In this document: in pieces, positions 47,174 through 57,626 of the stretch
Layout: each line of letters begins with the position of its first letter
Position numbering within the stretch: the first letter of the stretch is position 1
DNA from: Galbula dea
Taxonomy: Eukaryota; Chordata; Aves; Piciformes; Galbulidae
Length of the DNA: 64,000 nt
Direction of reading: 5' to 3'
Assembly: GCA_013399015.1 (NCBI GenBank)
Contig: VWZX01002271.1
Span: 310,001-374,000 of the forward strand
Translations under genes and position numbers: made by a program
The notes under the pieces: generated by a model
What the model was told of the DNA's origin: nothing
Databases searched by the model: none
Seen by the model: only the letters and a program-made list of their open reading frames with translations

Positions 47174-49860
47174 TTGGCCATGCTGGGGAAACCTGCTGTG
47201 AGCTTCCTGGGGGTGACACCTGGGGTTAAGTTCTTCCCTTGAGGACTCACCAGCAGTCCAAGGACCAGGCTCCAGCCTTGGCTGGTGTAAATCAGCCTCA
47301 GTACAAGGACTTTGATTCATTGCTTTGATTTACTAGGGCTGAGAATCTGGCTTTGGAATGGCCATGAGAAGGTATGTCAAGGCTGTAGAGATATACTTCC
47401 CACAATTTGGATCAAAGTAATGGGCACTCAAGGAGGAATATAAAGAGAACTGAGTTTATTTCTAAAATTTATGGGTGTCCTTTATCATTCAAACTCCAAT
47501 GGAAATGATTGCCTGGCAGATTAGAAGACTCAGAGAGGAGCTAGCTGTGGACTGGCTTTTAATCCTTCTCCAAATTGATTTAAGAATCCAGCATAGGAGC
47601 TCCAATATTCAAAACAAAAAGCTTCATGACAAGTCCTTTCTTAAGCACTTTTTTGCCTTTGATGTAAGGAAGACATTTTATGTCTTGAAATATCTACAGT
47701 GCTGGATCTCTGCACCAATCTTTAAGGAAGGGATTATTCCTTCTCTGTGGTTGTACATCACCTGCTGAAGGGAAGTCCAGGGCTATTATTAGGCATCTCT
47801 CAGTGCCATCATGTTAGGTATCTTTGGATAATTGTTGCTACCCACATGGTGATCCATATGTCTTACTGCAAAGTATGATTCATTCTCCCCTTCTTCAATA
47901 CAATCAGGATTTGATACAGGGAATAGATCTTTACAAACAGAAAGAGTCCTGGGTAACAGGAAAACAAAGCTCCTAATCCTGCCATTCTCCAAGGCAAAAT
48001 TCAGCCTGGGAAATGGCATCAAGGTCTTAGTTTCCATGAGTTTTTTATAGTGACAGGAGGTCCCCCAGATAAAGCAGGCTGCTCAAAATCTACCATCTGT
48101 CCAGAAAACATAGCCCAATGCTTTTGAAAGTTTTAAATAGACATTGTTTCTTATGCTTTTGGGTTGGTTTTTAATTTTTTTCCTCATGCATTAACACATT
48201 TTGAAGAGGGGAGAACATCCCCTAAAATCCATGTGTGCTCTGCTCAGGGACTGCACTCACAGAGAACTGACACAACTCTTCCAAAAAATGGCTAAGAATT
48301 AGGAATTGTGGAAGAAAAAAAAAAAAAGCTGGAGCATTTATTTTATTAAGCCCCAGCAAGCTGTATTTGTTTCTCAACACTGCCCAAAATGCCTGCTTAC
48401 ATCCTCAGCCCCTTGTTTGTGAGCTGCCAATTCCATATGCTCACTGCCCAACCTACCTCCCCACCTGCCCCAATCTTGGAGAAAGCTTACCAGCAGGGAA
48501 ACCAGCTAAAAATTGCAGTTATTAGTCACTATTCTCTTCTTGTGAGTCATTAACATCAATTACTAACCACTGCATTGTCAATTAAGACCATCACTTGCTG
48601 CTATTCACCACTAATGTGCTAATTGTCATCAATTTACTGCTTCAATTATGTGGTCATATACTTGCCTGGAGGTAGACTGGTTTGATATAAGGATCTGGAG
48701 GAGAAACATGCTCTCAGTGATTTTATTCAGGCAAGGAAAGAAACTTGGAGGGAGTCTGAACATGTTGGATGTACTTGCAGTGTGCTCTCCTAGTGCAAAA
48801 TAATTCTAACAGGCAGATGATGGTAAGGGGGAAAAAAAGCAAGGCAAATGTGTTTAAGCTGAGTATTTGATAAGGTTCCTGTTTATTCTTGACCCTTCCA
48901 CTGAAATTATGATGCTATTTCCCCTGAAATAGATTCATAGATCTTGTTCCCTCTGTAATCATGGACACAGTTCTGCCTAATTATATCTGATTGCTTACTG
49001 CATGTTGTACTTTCTAATGAGCATTGAATTATTAATCTGCTGCCTGCTCTACCCCAGCATACAAAAGGGAGGATGTCTGATGGCAATGAAGCTTAGTTTA
49101 TTGTGTTCCCTCCAAGAAGCAGAAGTGAACTTTAGGATTCAGCAGTGTGTCAAGTTCTTACTACTACAGACATGACCAAGTTCCCTTTGACAGCTTTTAA
49201 ATAATGTTTTTGGTGTGCTTTATCTGACACTAAGCTGCCCTGAAAATAGTAGAGCAAGTCTGCTAGCAAGAATAAAATCAGACCATTTCCTAAAGGGGGG
49301 GACAAGAAGAAATAATCTGTGTCTCTCCTGCCTCTATTTTTCAGTCCTTAGGCAAATAACCTTGTAGGCTGCATGAAATGGTTTAATTTCTCTTATGCTG
49401 TTGCTCAGCACTACAAGGAAACAAAGCAGAGGCACACTTACCTATGGCAAGAGTCCAGTGGAAATCCTGGATCCTTCTCCCAAATAAGGAATATTGATTT
49501 TTCATATAATACTGTGAGGGACCTCTGATTGCCAGGGGCAATATTTATGCTGAATGGGGGAGAGGGACTTCTCCTCCAAATGATTGCAGTGACCCAGAAT
49601 CAAGTGATTCTCACAAACCTTCTGTTTAACAAGTGGAGGCTGGGCTCTGAGGTGCCTCCCAGCCACCAGCTCTGCTCTCCAGGACTCCACCATGGAGGGA
49701 AACCCATCAAGTTGCCAGGTAGGCTCCAAAAGGGCAGGTGCTGAAGGGTCTGGGAGAGTGGTTGGACACAGCACATGCAGGTGTGTCCAAAATGCACTTG
49801 TAAGAGTGTTTGCCCTGGAGACAAGTGTCTGTAAGCTGAGGTTAGTGGTGATCTTGCTTT
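47174..49860. other. Unique non-coding DNA
   Basis: Chance frames up to 120 codons. A homeodomain-motif-rich stretch lies at about 48515-48665. An A13-type run lies near 48313. No repeat family was recognised. Confidence 0.45.
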
Positions 49861-50733
49861 TCACAGGCTTGGCTTTGGAGACACTGATGCAGTTTGTTGT
49901 TGCATAATGGTTCTCATGAGCTGGGTCAAATCTGTTGTTTTCTTTGCCATCTTTTGCTCTGATTCAACCTGCCTTTGCTGTGTGGATTTCAACTCCATGA
50001 CTAGAAGGTTTTGGTGCTTCTGATGGCTTCATGTCAGTTCCTATTTGAATAGGTGTTGGTTCTGAATTTTTTAAGCTTTTATTGGCTCTCTGAACCTCTT
50101 TTCTTGATGAACTTCTCATGTGGGTCAATGTAAATGGCTGCTTTGGTTGTTGGTGTCTTTGCTTTCTGCTGGCTAGGTCCAACCTACTGTTAAAGTTGGT
50201 TTTCATCTGTAAAGGTACACAAGGGTCAGTGCATTAATGTACATTTGATGGACAGGACTGATGCCAGGGTAATAAATGAAGATGTCTGTTACTTTGTTTT
50301 GAAGTATTTAGGTTGGCTTGAGGAACATCTGGAGAAGAGAGACCAGTTTCAAATGTTTTAGAGCTGTTGGGTTGAGCTTTGCTTTGGCTGTGTCACTAGT
50401 GGAACATGAGATTTACTGGCACTGAATGGCATCAGTTTGGGTCTGATTTCCTAGATGTAGATTTCTTTTGTTTTTTTTTGCTTCTCTGCTCTCTTATCTC
50501 TTTCTGGGACAAAAAATTCTGAATAAGAATAACCTAATAGAGGCTATAGATTCTGTACATCTTCACTGCTGCTTGTTTAAATCAGTTTGATCTAAACATG
50601 ACTTTGTATTTTTCAAATAGTCTTTCTGTGTAAACATACTTGAGAGGGGATTTTGTATTTGGGGATGTGAGAGTCCAATGAGAGGAGGAGGGAAATATTG
50701 GATAAGAAGGTGGGAATGAGCTGCAGAGTTAAG
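49861..50733 (-). pseudogene. Candidate decayed coding sequence, unknown parent
   Basis: Read on the minus strand, five adjoining blocks look like coding sequence for a polar, low-complexity protein, but not in one frame. Block 1 is 50733-50563 and ends in TGA (…FTQKDYLKNTKSCLDQ…). Block 2 is about 50570-50361, with TAG at 50546 and 50453 (…EFFVPERDKRAEKQKKTK…). Block 3 is 50392-50237, then TAA (…KTFETGLSSPDVPQANLN…). Block 4 is 50233-49967 (…RHQQPKQPFTLTHMRSSS…), ending in TGA. Block 5 is 49971-49864 (…KMAKKTTDLTQLMRTI…), then TGA. The frames shift between blocks 1/2, 2/3 and 4/5. Ser, Lys and Gln dominate and no folded domain is visible. It could be a dead exon, a processed copy, or chance: block 4 (80 codons from its ATG) is the only strong frame, and frames of that size occur by chance here. 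A splice-acceptor-like CCTTTACAG precedes the ATG of block 4. I cannot name a parent gene. Confidence 0.3.
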
Positions 50734-51846
50734 TCACTGAGCAGTTTCATGAGGGGCAGCAATCCCTTATGCACATACACCAGCCTCTGCCCACCCAGCC
50801 CAGCTGGACAGTGCTAACAAAGCCATTAACTCCAGTGTGTGTCCTTGTATCACCATGGTGTGGACATGTTGGGACACCAGTACAGGCTCTGACCCCCTCT
50901 GAAAATGTAATATTTAAACACAGCTTGGAAAGTTAAAGCCAATCAACTGTGCATAGGCATGCTGAACTTTCCAGAACTATAAAAAGCATGTAAAGACACA
51001 TTATGTTGGGGTATAAATATCACCCAGACTCCCTAAACTGGCTAGTTAAAATTTCATTCCTAGTTAAAATTTCATTCCCACAGTCTATGCTCTCATTTTC
51101 TGCCACTATTGAGTTCACAACCAGGAACCTCAGAGTTTATTTTGGGCTTGAAAGACAGAAGTGACTGGTACACATGGACCAACCGTGAACATCTCAAGCT
51201 CTGCAGAGTCTACATCTGACAACTGGGGGGGTTTTTTGCACCCATTTCTCTTTGATCTCACCTCTAAAAGCAAAACCTAAAAATGACAAGGCATCTGCTT
51301 CCAAACCTCTCTTCCTCCAGCAGCCTTGAGAGCACTTTGACAGTGAGCCCTAGCTTGCTGCCTGCTCCTTCACATGGAGTTTGAGAGTTACTGAAAACAT
51401 CTGCATAAACTGGGAAAGCTGTCAGCATCCCAAAGCCTTCAGAGAGCCCAGTGAGGACTCCAGGGTGTAGACATAACTGGAGACTTCTGAGAGTAGGCTG
51501 TAAAAACATAACACTCATAAGAAGGACAGACAGGAGAGAAGCATCTTGTGGATAAAGACTTAGCCAAAAAACTCTTCTGTGTTCACTGTCGGGAGTGGTG
51601 AGGGAAGTGGGACTACAGCAGCTGTGGAGATGTTTCTTGATGGTGCCAGAGTTGGTATCTGGTCTCAGTAACAGTATGAACATGTTAAGGAGATAGAAAA
51701 TGGTGTTTGAGGCTCACAGCAGAACAAGTGTCATGTTGGACTGGGATTCCCCTCGTGCTGGGCAGCATCCCTGTCTCCACAGGCTCTACATGAGCTCTGA
51801 GCCCTGCCTGCCCCTGCCCTTTACCTGCAGGGTTGTTCTGTTGCAT
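50734..51846. other. Unique non-coding DNA
   Basis: It contains the 18-bp tandem duplication at 51042 and a 139-codon minus-strand chance frame (51264-51683) with no recognisable domain. Confidence 0.45.
51042..51077. repeat. Perfect tandem duplication, 18-bp unit
   Basis: CTAGTTAAAATTTCATTC occurs at 51042 and again immediately at 51060, identical in both units. The lack of divergence suggests a recent slippage event. Confidence 0.95.
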
Positions 51847-52253
51847 CTGGAACTCCTCTGCTGTGAGGACAGGCTGAGAGAGCTGGGGTTGTTCAGCCTG
51901 GAGAAGAGAAGGCTCCAGGGAGACCTTCCTGCAGCCTTTCAGGACTTAAAGGGACCTGTAAGAAAGGTGGGGACAGACTGTCTGCAAAGGCATGTAGTGA
52001 TAGGACAAGGGGTGATGGTTTTGAACTAAAAGAGGAGAGACTGAGGTTTAGATATAATGAAGAAATTCATTTACACTGAGGGTAGTGAGAGCCTGGCCCA
52101 GGTTGCCCAGAGAGGTGGGAGATGTCCCATCCCTGGAACCATTCCAGGTCAGGTTGTTTGGGGCTCTGAGCAACCTGATCTAGTTGCAGATGTTGGACTA
52201 GATGACCTTCAGAAGGTCATCTTCCCACCCAGTCCTGTCTGTGATTCTGTGAC
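51847..52253 (+). mobile_element. CR1 LINE 3' portion, subfamily C
   Basis: Sense-orientation copy. It shows TGTGAGGACAGGCTGAGAGA, GCTGGGGTTGTTCAGCCTGG, AGAAGAGAAGGCTCCAGGG, AGTGATAGGACAAGGGGTGA, GCCTGGCCCAGGTTGCCCAG, the CCCATCCCTGGAACCATTCC block, CTGAGCAACCTGATCTAGTT, GTTGGACTAGATGACCTTC and a GTGATTCTGTGAC tail. Its sequence pattern resembles the 10832-11327 copy. A 109-codon frame (51700-52029) overlaps it by chance. Confidence 0.93.
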
Positions 52254-52789
52254 ACAGGCATGGCTGGGCTTAATGCTCTCTGTGCCATGGGATGAGGCAG
52301 AGATATCAAACAAGAGAAGCCTTGTAGAGCCTTAGTGGGTTCATGCAGGGGAATTGCAGCCAGGTAAGGTCCAGGGGTGTGTTTTAATGTGACAAGTCTG
52401 AAGAGTAATGATCCTCTCCTGACCTGGCTCTCCCAGCTGTAAACTCTTACTCCAGGTGTAAAAGACTATAGTTACAATGAAAGATCTTTTCCTTGCCATC
52501 CTGCTCATTGCAGGTCCCCACCTGAATCCCAATTAACATGTTGATTTATTTTAACTGTAACTATAAAAGTAGTGATCCTCCTTTATTAATGATAGGGAAG
52601 GGGAGAAATAAACAGCCTATAAATTACATTAGCATCAGATGCACAGATGGAAACTAGTGGGGAGATCTCCCAGGACAAAGACAAAAGAGAGGGAAACTCT
52701 GGTGTAGTGGTTAGGAAGCAACTTGAAATTGTTGGTTACTTAAGGAACTTAAATAGAAAAGGAAAATTGTTGGGAATAAGGAAAAGTGC
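52254..52789. other. Unique non-coding DNA
   Basis: No repeat or gene was recognised. It leads into the G/T tract. Confidence 0.5.
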
Positions 52790-53058
52790 AAGTTGGCTTT
52801 TGGGTGGTGGTGTCTGTTGGCTGGTTTTGGGGGTCTTTGTTGTTTTGGGTTTGGATTTTGGGGATATTTTAGGAGATTTTGGGGTTGTTTACTTTGCGGA
52901 GGTTTTTTTTTCTCTTGGAGGTCTTTTGGGGGGTTGGTTTTTCTTTTGGGTTGTTTATTTTTTGGTTTGGGGTTCTTTTTGCTTTGGATTGTATTTTTTG
53001 GGAGGGTTTTTTTTGTTTTGGGGGTTGTTTTGTTGGTTTGGTTTTGGGGGGTTGGGTG
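52790..53058. repeat. Strand-asymmetric G/T low-complexity tract
   Basis: About 270 bases on the plus strand are almost only G and T, in runs such as GGTTTTGGGGG, TTTTGGGGAT, TTTTGGGGGG and TTTTGGGGGTTG. A second, shorter stretch lies at about 53124-53166. There is no fixed period. The longest open frame of the window (181 codons, 52647-53192) exists because A is nearly absent. Its Gly/Phe/Leu/Trp content mirrors the tract, so it is not a gene. Confidence 0.9.
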
Positions 53059-56000
53059 AAGTTACAACATTTCCTTCCTCAGTTTGCTCTAGTCCTAGGA
53101 CTTGTTTGAAACCCTTGAATATATGGGGGTTTTTTGGTGTGGTTTGCTTGGGTTGTTTTTTTTTTTCTTCTGAAAGTGTCCCTCCAGTTTGATGATTTAG
53201 GTAGGTAACACCACAAATACAGATGGCATTTACCCTTGCCTTGCTCCCTCCCAATCTGTTCTCTTTTCTGGGTTCATACCTTCTCCCACTCTGCTCTTCT
53301 ATTTCAATGGAGCGTTTAAAAATAAGATGGCAGATTTCGCTTTGCTTTTCCCTCTCCCTTTCTTCACATCTATCTTTTGACTTTGTTACCTTTGCCTCAC
53401 CTCCTCTGCCTACATGGGAAGCTTTTTTTGTTTGTTTGTCAGATTTTTCTACAGAACTTTCCCTAGACCTGAGGGAAAGCAGTTGTTAAAGAACTGCCAG
53501 GCTTTTCAACCCAGTTCATCTCCTCTCAACAAATGTTGTTCTTTATCGTCTTATAAAGGTGATATACAAAGAGAAGACAAGTGAGGAGTTAAGGGGAAGG
53601 AGGAGGGTGGGGGGGAAGAAAGGAAATATGCATTTTAGCTTTGGTTTCTTCTTATAATCATGCTGCTGGGTCCATTTTTTCTCTGGCACAATTGAAGGTA
53701 TTGAATTTGGAGGTTCATGCGTGAACTAAAAATTGGCAGGGGGGAAAAAGACCTCAGTTTAGTGAAAGGCAAAGAAAGTTCTTGGAATGAAAAAAAAGTA
53801 GTAGTGTGGGGAGTGGGTGGGTAAGGGTGCTCTCTAGTAGAACAGTTTTCATTAAAAGAAAATATATTAAACCACAGTGTTCTCTTAAGAAAGCAAAGAA
53901 AGAGGGTGTAAAGGGTGGACAGAAACCCCAAACCAAACCAAACATTTCCAGAAGCAAATCTTTTTCATAATGGAAAAGGGAAAAGAGAGAGTTTTGAAAA
54001 TAGCAGTGAAACTCTTCTGTCTTCTTCCACACATCAAACTTCATTTTGGAAGTACTCCAAAAGCAATCATTGAAGGCTTTTAAATGAACCTGATTTATTT
54101 TCTTGCTCTAAAGGCATTCCTTATGCCAGGCTCTGCTCTGAATATTTGCAGTTTCCCTACTAATGGTCTTTTCCATGGATTTCCCACAAAGATAATCATT
54201 AAAAAACAATAATTATCCAGTTGCAATTGTGATACTTCCCTGTCCCAACAACATAAAAAAGGACCATGCCAGACCATCCTGTCATCTCCAAACTTCTTGT
54301 CACATTCTGTCACAGCAGGGATCAATATTTGCCATGGTGCCAAGGCAGCAGCTCCATATGGCACCTCATTTATTAGTGCTTTGCACAGGGGATATGGCAA
54401 AAATAACACTGTGGTGCTACTGCTGCTGCTGTCCCTGGAGAGAGGTTGGTGCCATGGAGCTGTGCAGAGGGATTTGGGCTCCTGTCAAGGCATATGTGGT
54501 CACATTCTGTTGGTAGAAGCAACCAGCAGCTTCACTGTGGGTGGTTCAAGGGGATGACAACTTGCCTCTTATTGTAGCAGGAGCTGGATGGGTGTTTGGG
54601 TGCTTAACACCACTCCAACATTTTTTGCAGGCTGATTAATCCACCAAAAGCTGGTAATTAGAGTGTTTCCCTCTGGACTTCTTAGCATGTGTTGGTGTCT
54701 GGCTCTTCCTTTCTAGCATATGTTATCCATTTCCCAAATCTATTACAGTCCCATAAAGGAGAACTTCTGCAGAGTCAGGCTCTTTCCCTGGGAAGCATGC
54801 TCTTTCTTTATCACATCATTCAGTAAGCTACATAGGGGGGGAAAAAAGTGCCATGGCAACACAATGCTACAGTTACAGATAAGGAATTAGTGTATGGATT
54901 GCCAGTGAACAGATATTAATTAAATGCAGCTCCACAATTTCATCTCTTGCTGCATTATGAGCAGTAAGGACAAAGGCAGAGGTGGTAGAGCACGTTCAGC
55001 ACTTGAGGAAAACATGATGGAAGGAAATACCAGGATGAAATGATGTTTTCTGAGAGCCCCAAATGAATCACTAGTGTTTGCCTTGACCTCACAAATCTTT
55101 TATACCTTTATCTTCCTATTAAAGGTACCATCATGACCAGTAAAAAGAAAAAAATCATATTTACACACCAGATGACACCAGATCTGGTGGCCCTGGGTGT
55201 TGGCTTGATTGATATCTATTGGCTTAAATTAATATCAAATTTCCAACTGCAACTACTTTCTTATATTAAAGCCACTTCAGAATCTGAGCTGTTCATGCTT
55301 GGGTAAAAAATAGTTTGTTTAGTTTTCCTGACAGCAAATGAAGTTCAATGGTTCTATCATAAGGAAAAGGTGATTCTGTTCTGTAGACCATGTCTATGAC
55401 CTCATGCTTTTCTCTTTTAGAAAAGTAATCTGGGCAATGTATATCTATAAAATCATTTTTTTGAGGTTTTGGTTGCTGTTTTGGGAGGGTTTGGGGTGGG
55501 TTTTTTTTTGTTTTCCTTTACATACTGTGTGCTTCTCAGTAAGATATTGTGGACAGGCTTAGCTTCCCAGGCAGCCAGAGAGGCAACCAGAGACATCCAA
55601 CCAGAAGATGCTCCAGGGAAGGGCTTTTCTTTTTTGGTCTCTCATGGTATTCTGCTTCTCTCTCTCTGCATCAGGATTTTTCTGGTTGCTGAGGACATGA
55701 TTTGAATGGGAACTTTCAGAAAAATGAGTTGAAATCAGTGGTTGAGATGGTTCTGAACATGGCCCATCACTTGCAACATCACACCATGATGCTTCTGTCC
55801 CTTGTATCTTACTTTTCCTTCTTAAAGGAGATTCCAGATGTGCACAGAGAGGCAAAACCAGCAGGTGACTGCTTCATCTTATAGCATTTTGTACAGTGGT
55901 TTGCTTTGGGAGCCATTCTCCTGAGGAATGAGGTTTAGCTCTTCCTAGGCTGAGAAAAGAAGTGAACCAGAAGGCAGGACCTCAAAAGTCATCATTTTCC

Positions 56001-57390
56001 CCCATAGTTTTGTGGTTCTAGCCCTTAGCTTTCTTAAAGTTCAGTGTTGGGGTTTTTTTTACTTTCTACTGTGTACTAACCCATTTTTATATGGTTTTCA
56101 CTACAACCACTTCCTAGCTAGGCAGTACACTGCTCACCACAAAGCAGTCAGCCAGTGGTCTGGGACACTCTGACATCATGAAATCCCTTCCAAAGAGACT
56201 AGTCTGCAACAGTAACCTGGCAAAGAGAGCCAAACCTGCTGACTGGCTCAGCAAAGAGGAAAGTGCATTGTCTCTGCTGTATTAAAATGATTTGATACTA
56301 TCATTTCAGCAACTGGCTCTGCAGACGTGGAAGAATACATGCAGACAGCAAATTAAATTGTGTAGATCATGATGATCTCAGGGTTGATTAAATGAGAGTG
56401 CATTTCCTCTTTCATAAGGAAAGAGGCTTAACATTAAAAAAAAAAAATCCCTAATCTTTTCTAAGATAAAGTTCATTAACACAATGATTATTCATTTGGC
56501 TTTTATAATGATACTGCTGCTTAATCACCAGAACATTTCTTCCTGTGCTCTAGGAGAACCAGCAGGAAGCATTGGAAAAGACAGAGCTGGTGCTCTTGTG
56601 GCAGCAGACAGAATGGCAATCTCAATGCCTTTCATTTTCCAAGTGGCATCAGATTCCTGCTCAGGTTTCTAAAAACCTCCCCATCAAACAGCAGGAGTTT
56701 TAAACCCAACATGAAATTTATACAGCAATGAAGCCTCAGGTTTCCTGTTTCTACACAGTTAACATTCAAGCTTCCTCCTGGGTCCCTTTCTATTATTTAT
56801 TATATTATTTGCCTAGAGTAGGACCCTGGAGGAGAATTGTAATCAGGAACTGAGGCTGTGTTGGGAGAAATACACCCTAGTCACTTCAGAGCTGATGTCT
56901 TGAGTTTGTGATCCTCATAAGGAAGGCAAACAGTAATAGAGCTAGATAAACAAATGCTGGAGATAGTTGTCTGCTTAATTACTTCCTTTCACTGCAGTTT
57001 TGATTCCCCACTTCATGCTTCTGCACAGTCCCAACCAAATCTCCTTCACTCAGCTGCCTGGGTCAATGGGAAACTCCAGTGTCAATCTCACATTCCCTTC
57101 TTCATCTGCTGAACATGTCCATCTGATCTTTCACTTAACCTTCACTTCTCATTCACATTCTTTGTGGTTATCTTCCTTCATCTTTCTATCCTTGAAGGCT
57201 CTTCTGGCACTGAAGGACCAGCTCATGCAGGACCATGACTGGCCCTCTGGTGTCAGGATCAGGCTGGTCTTCCATTGCCAATTCAGATGCTGCTGAGCAG
57301 TGTTTCCCCCCAAAAAAACAGAGGAAGTAGTTAAGAAATGTCTTCAAAGAAAGACAAAGTAACTTGGAAAGTAAACACAGGAGATTTTAG
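53059..57390. other. Unique non-coding DNA
   Basis: About 4.3 kb with chance frames up to 104 codons and short homopolymers (G7 near 53610, T-runs near 55500 and 56052, A12 near 56436). A GCTGCTGCTGC-type run lies near 54420. No repeat family, RNA gene or exon could be supported. Confidence 0.5.
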
Positions 57391-57626
57391 GACCTGATCA
57401 TGTTGAGTCCAACCATCCACCCAACACAGTCATGCTCACCACTTAAACCATGCCCCAAGCACCACATCTACAAGTTTTTTGAACACTTCCAGGGGTGGTG
57501 ATTCCACCACCTCCCTGGGCAGCCTGGGCCAATGCCTGAGAACCCTCTAAGTGAAGAAATTCTTCTTACTATCCAACTGGAACCTCCCCTGGCTCAACTT
57601 TAAGCCATTTCCTCTTGAGTCCTAGA
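57391..57626 (-). mobile_element. CR1 LINE fragment, subfamily B
   Basis: Antisense CR1: TTGAGTCCAACCATCCACCC, TCATGCTCACCACTTAAACC, CAAGCACCACATCTACAAG, the ACACTTCCAGGGGTGGTGAT block, TCCCTGGGCAGCCTGGGCC, ATCCAACTGGAACCTCCCCT and AAGCCATTTCCTCTTGAGTC. The terminal GGTTGGAA block is lost on the left. Confidence 0.9.

Noticed and set aside
47475..48037. Frames of 97 codons (plus) and 82 codons (minus) in unique DNA
   Set aside because: Isolated frames within chance length, with no recognisable motif.
51264..51683. 139-codon minus-strand frame
   Set aside because: No domain, no repeat and no splice context. Its composition looks random.
52647..53192. Longest open frame in the window (181 codons, plus strand)
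   Set aside because: It runs through the G/T-only tract. Its Gly/Phe/Leu/Trp-rich translation reflects the near absence of A, not selection for a protein.
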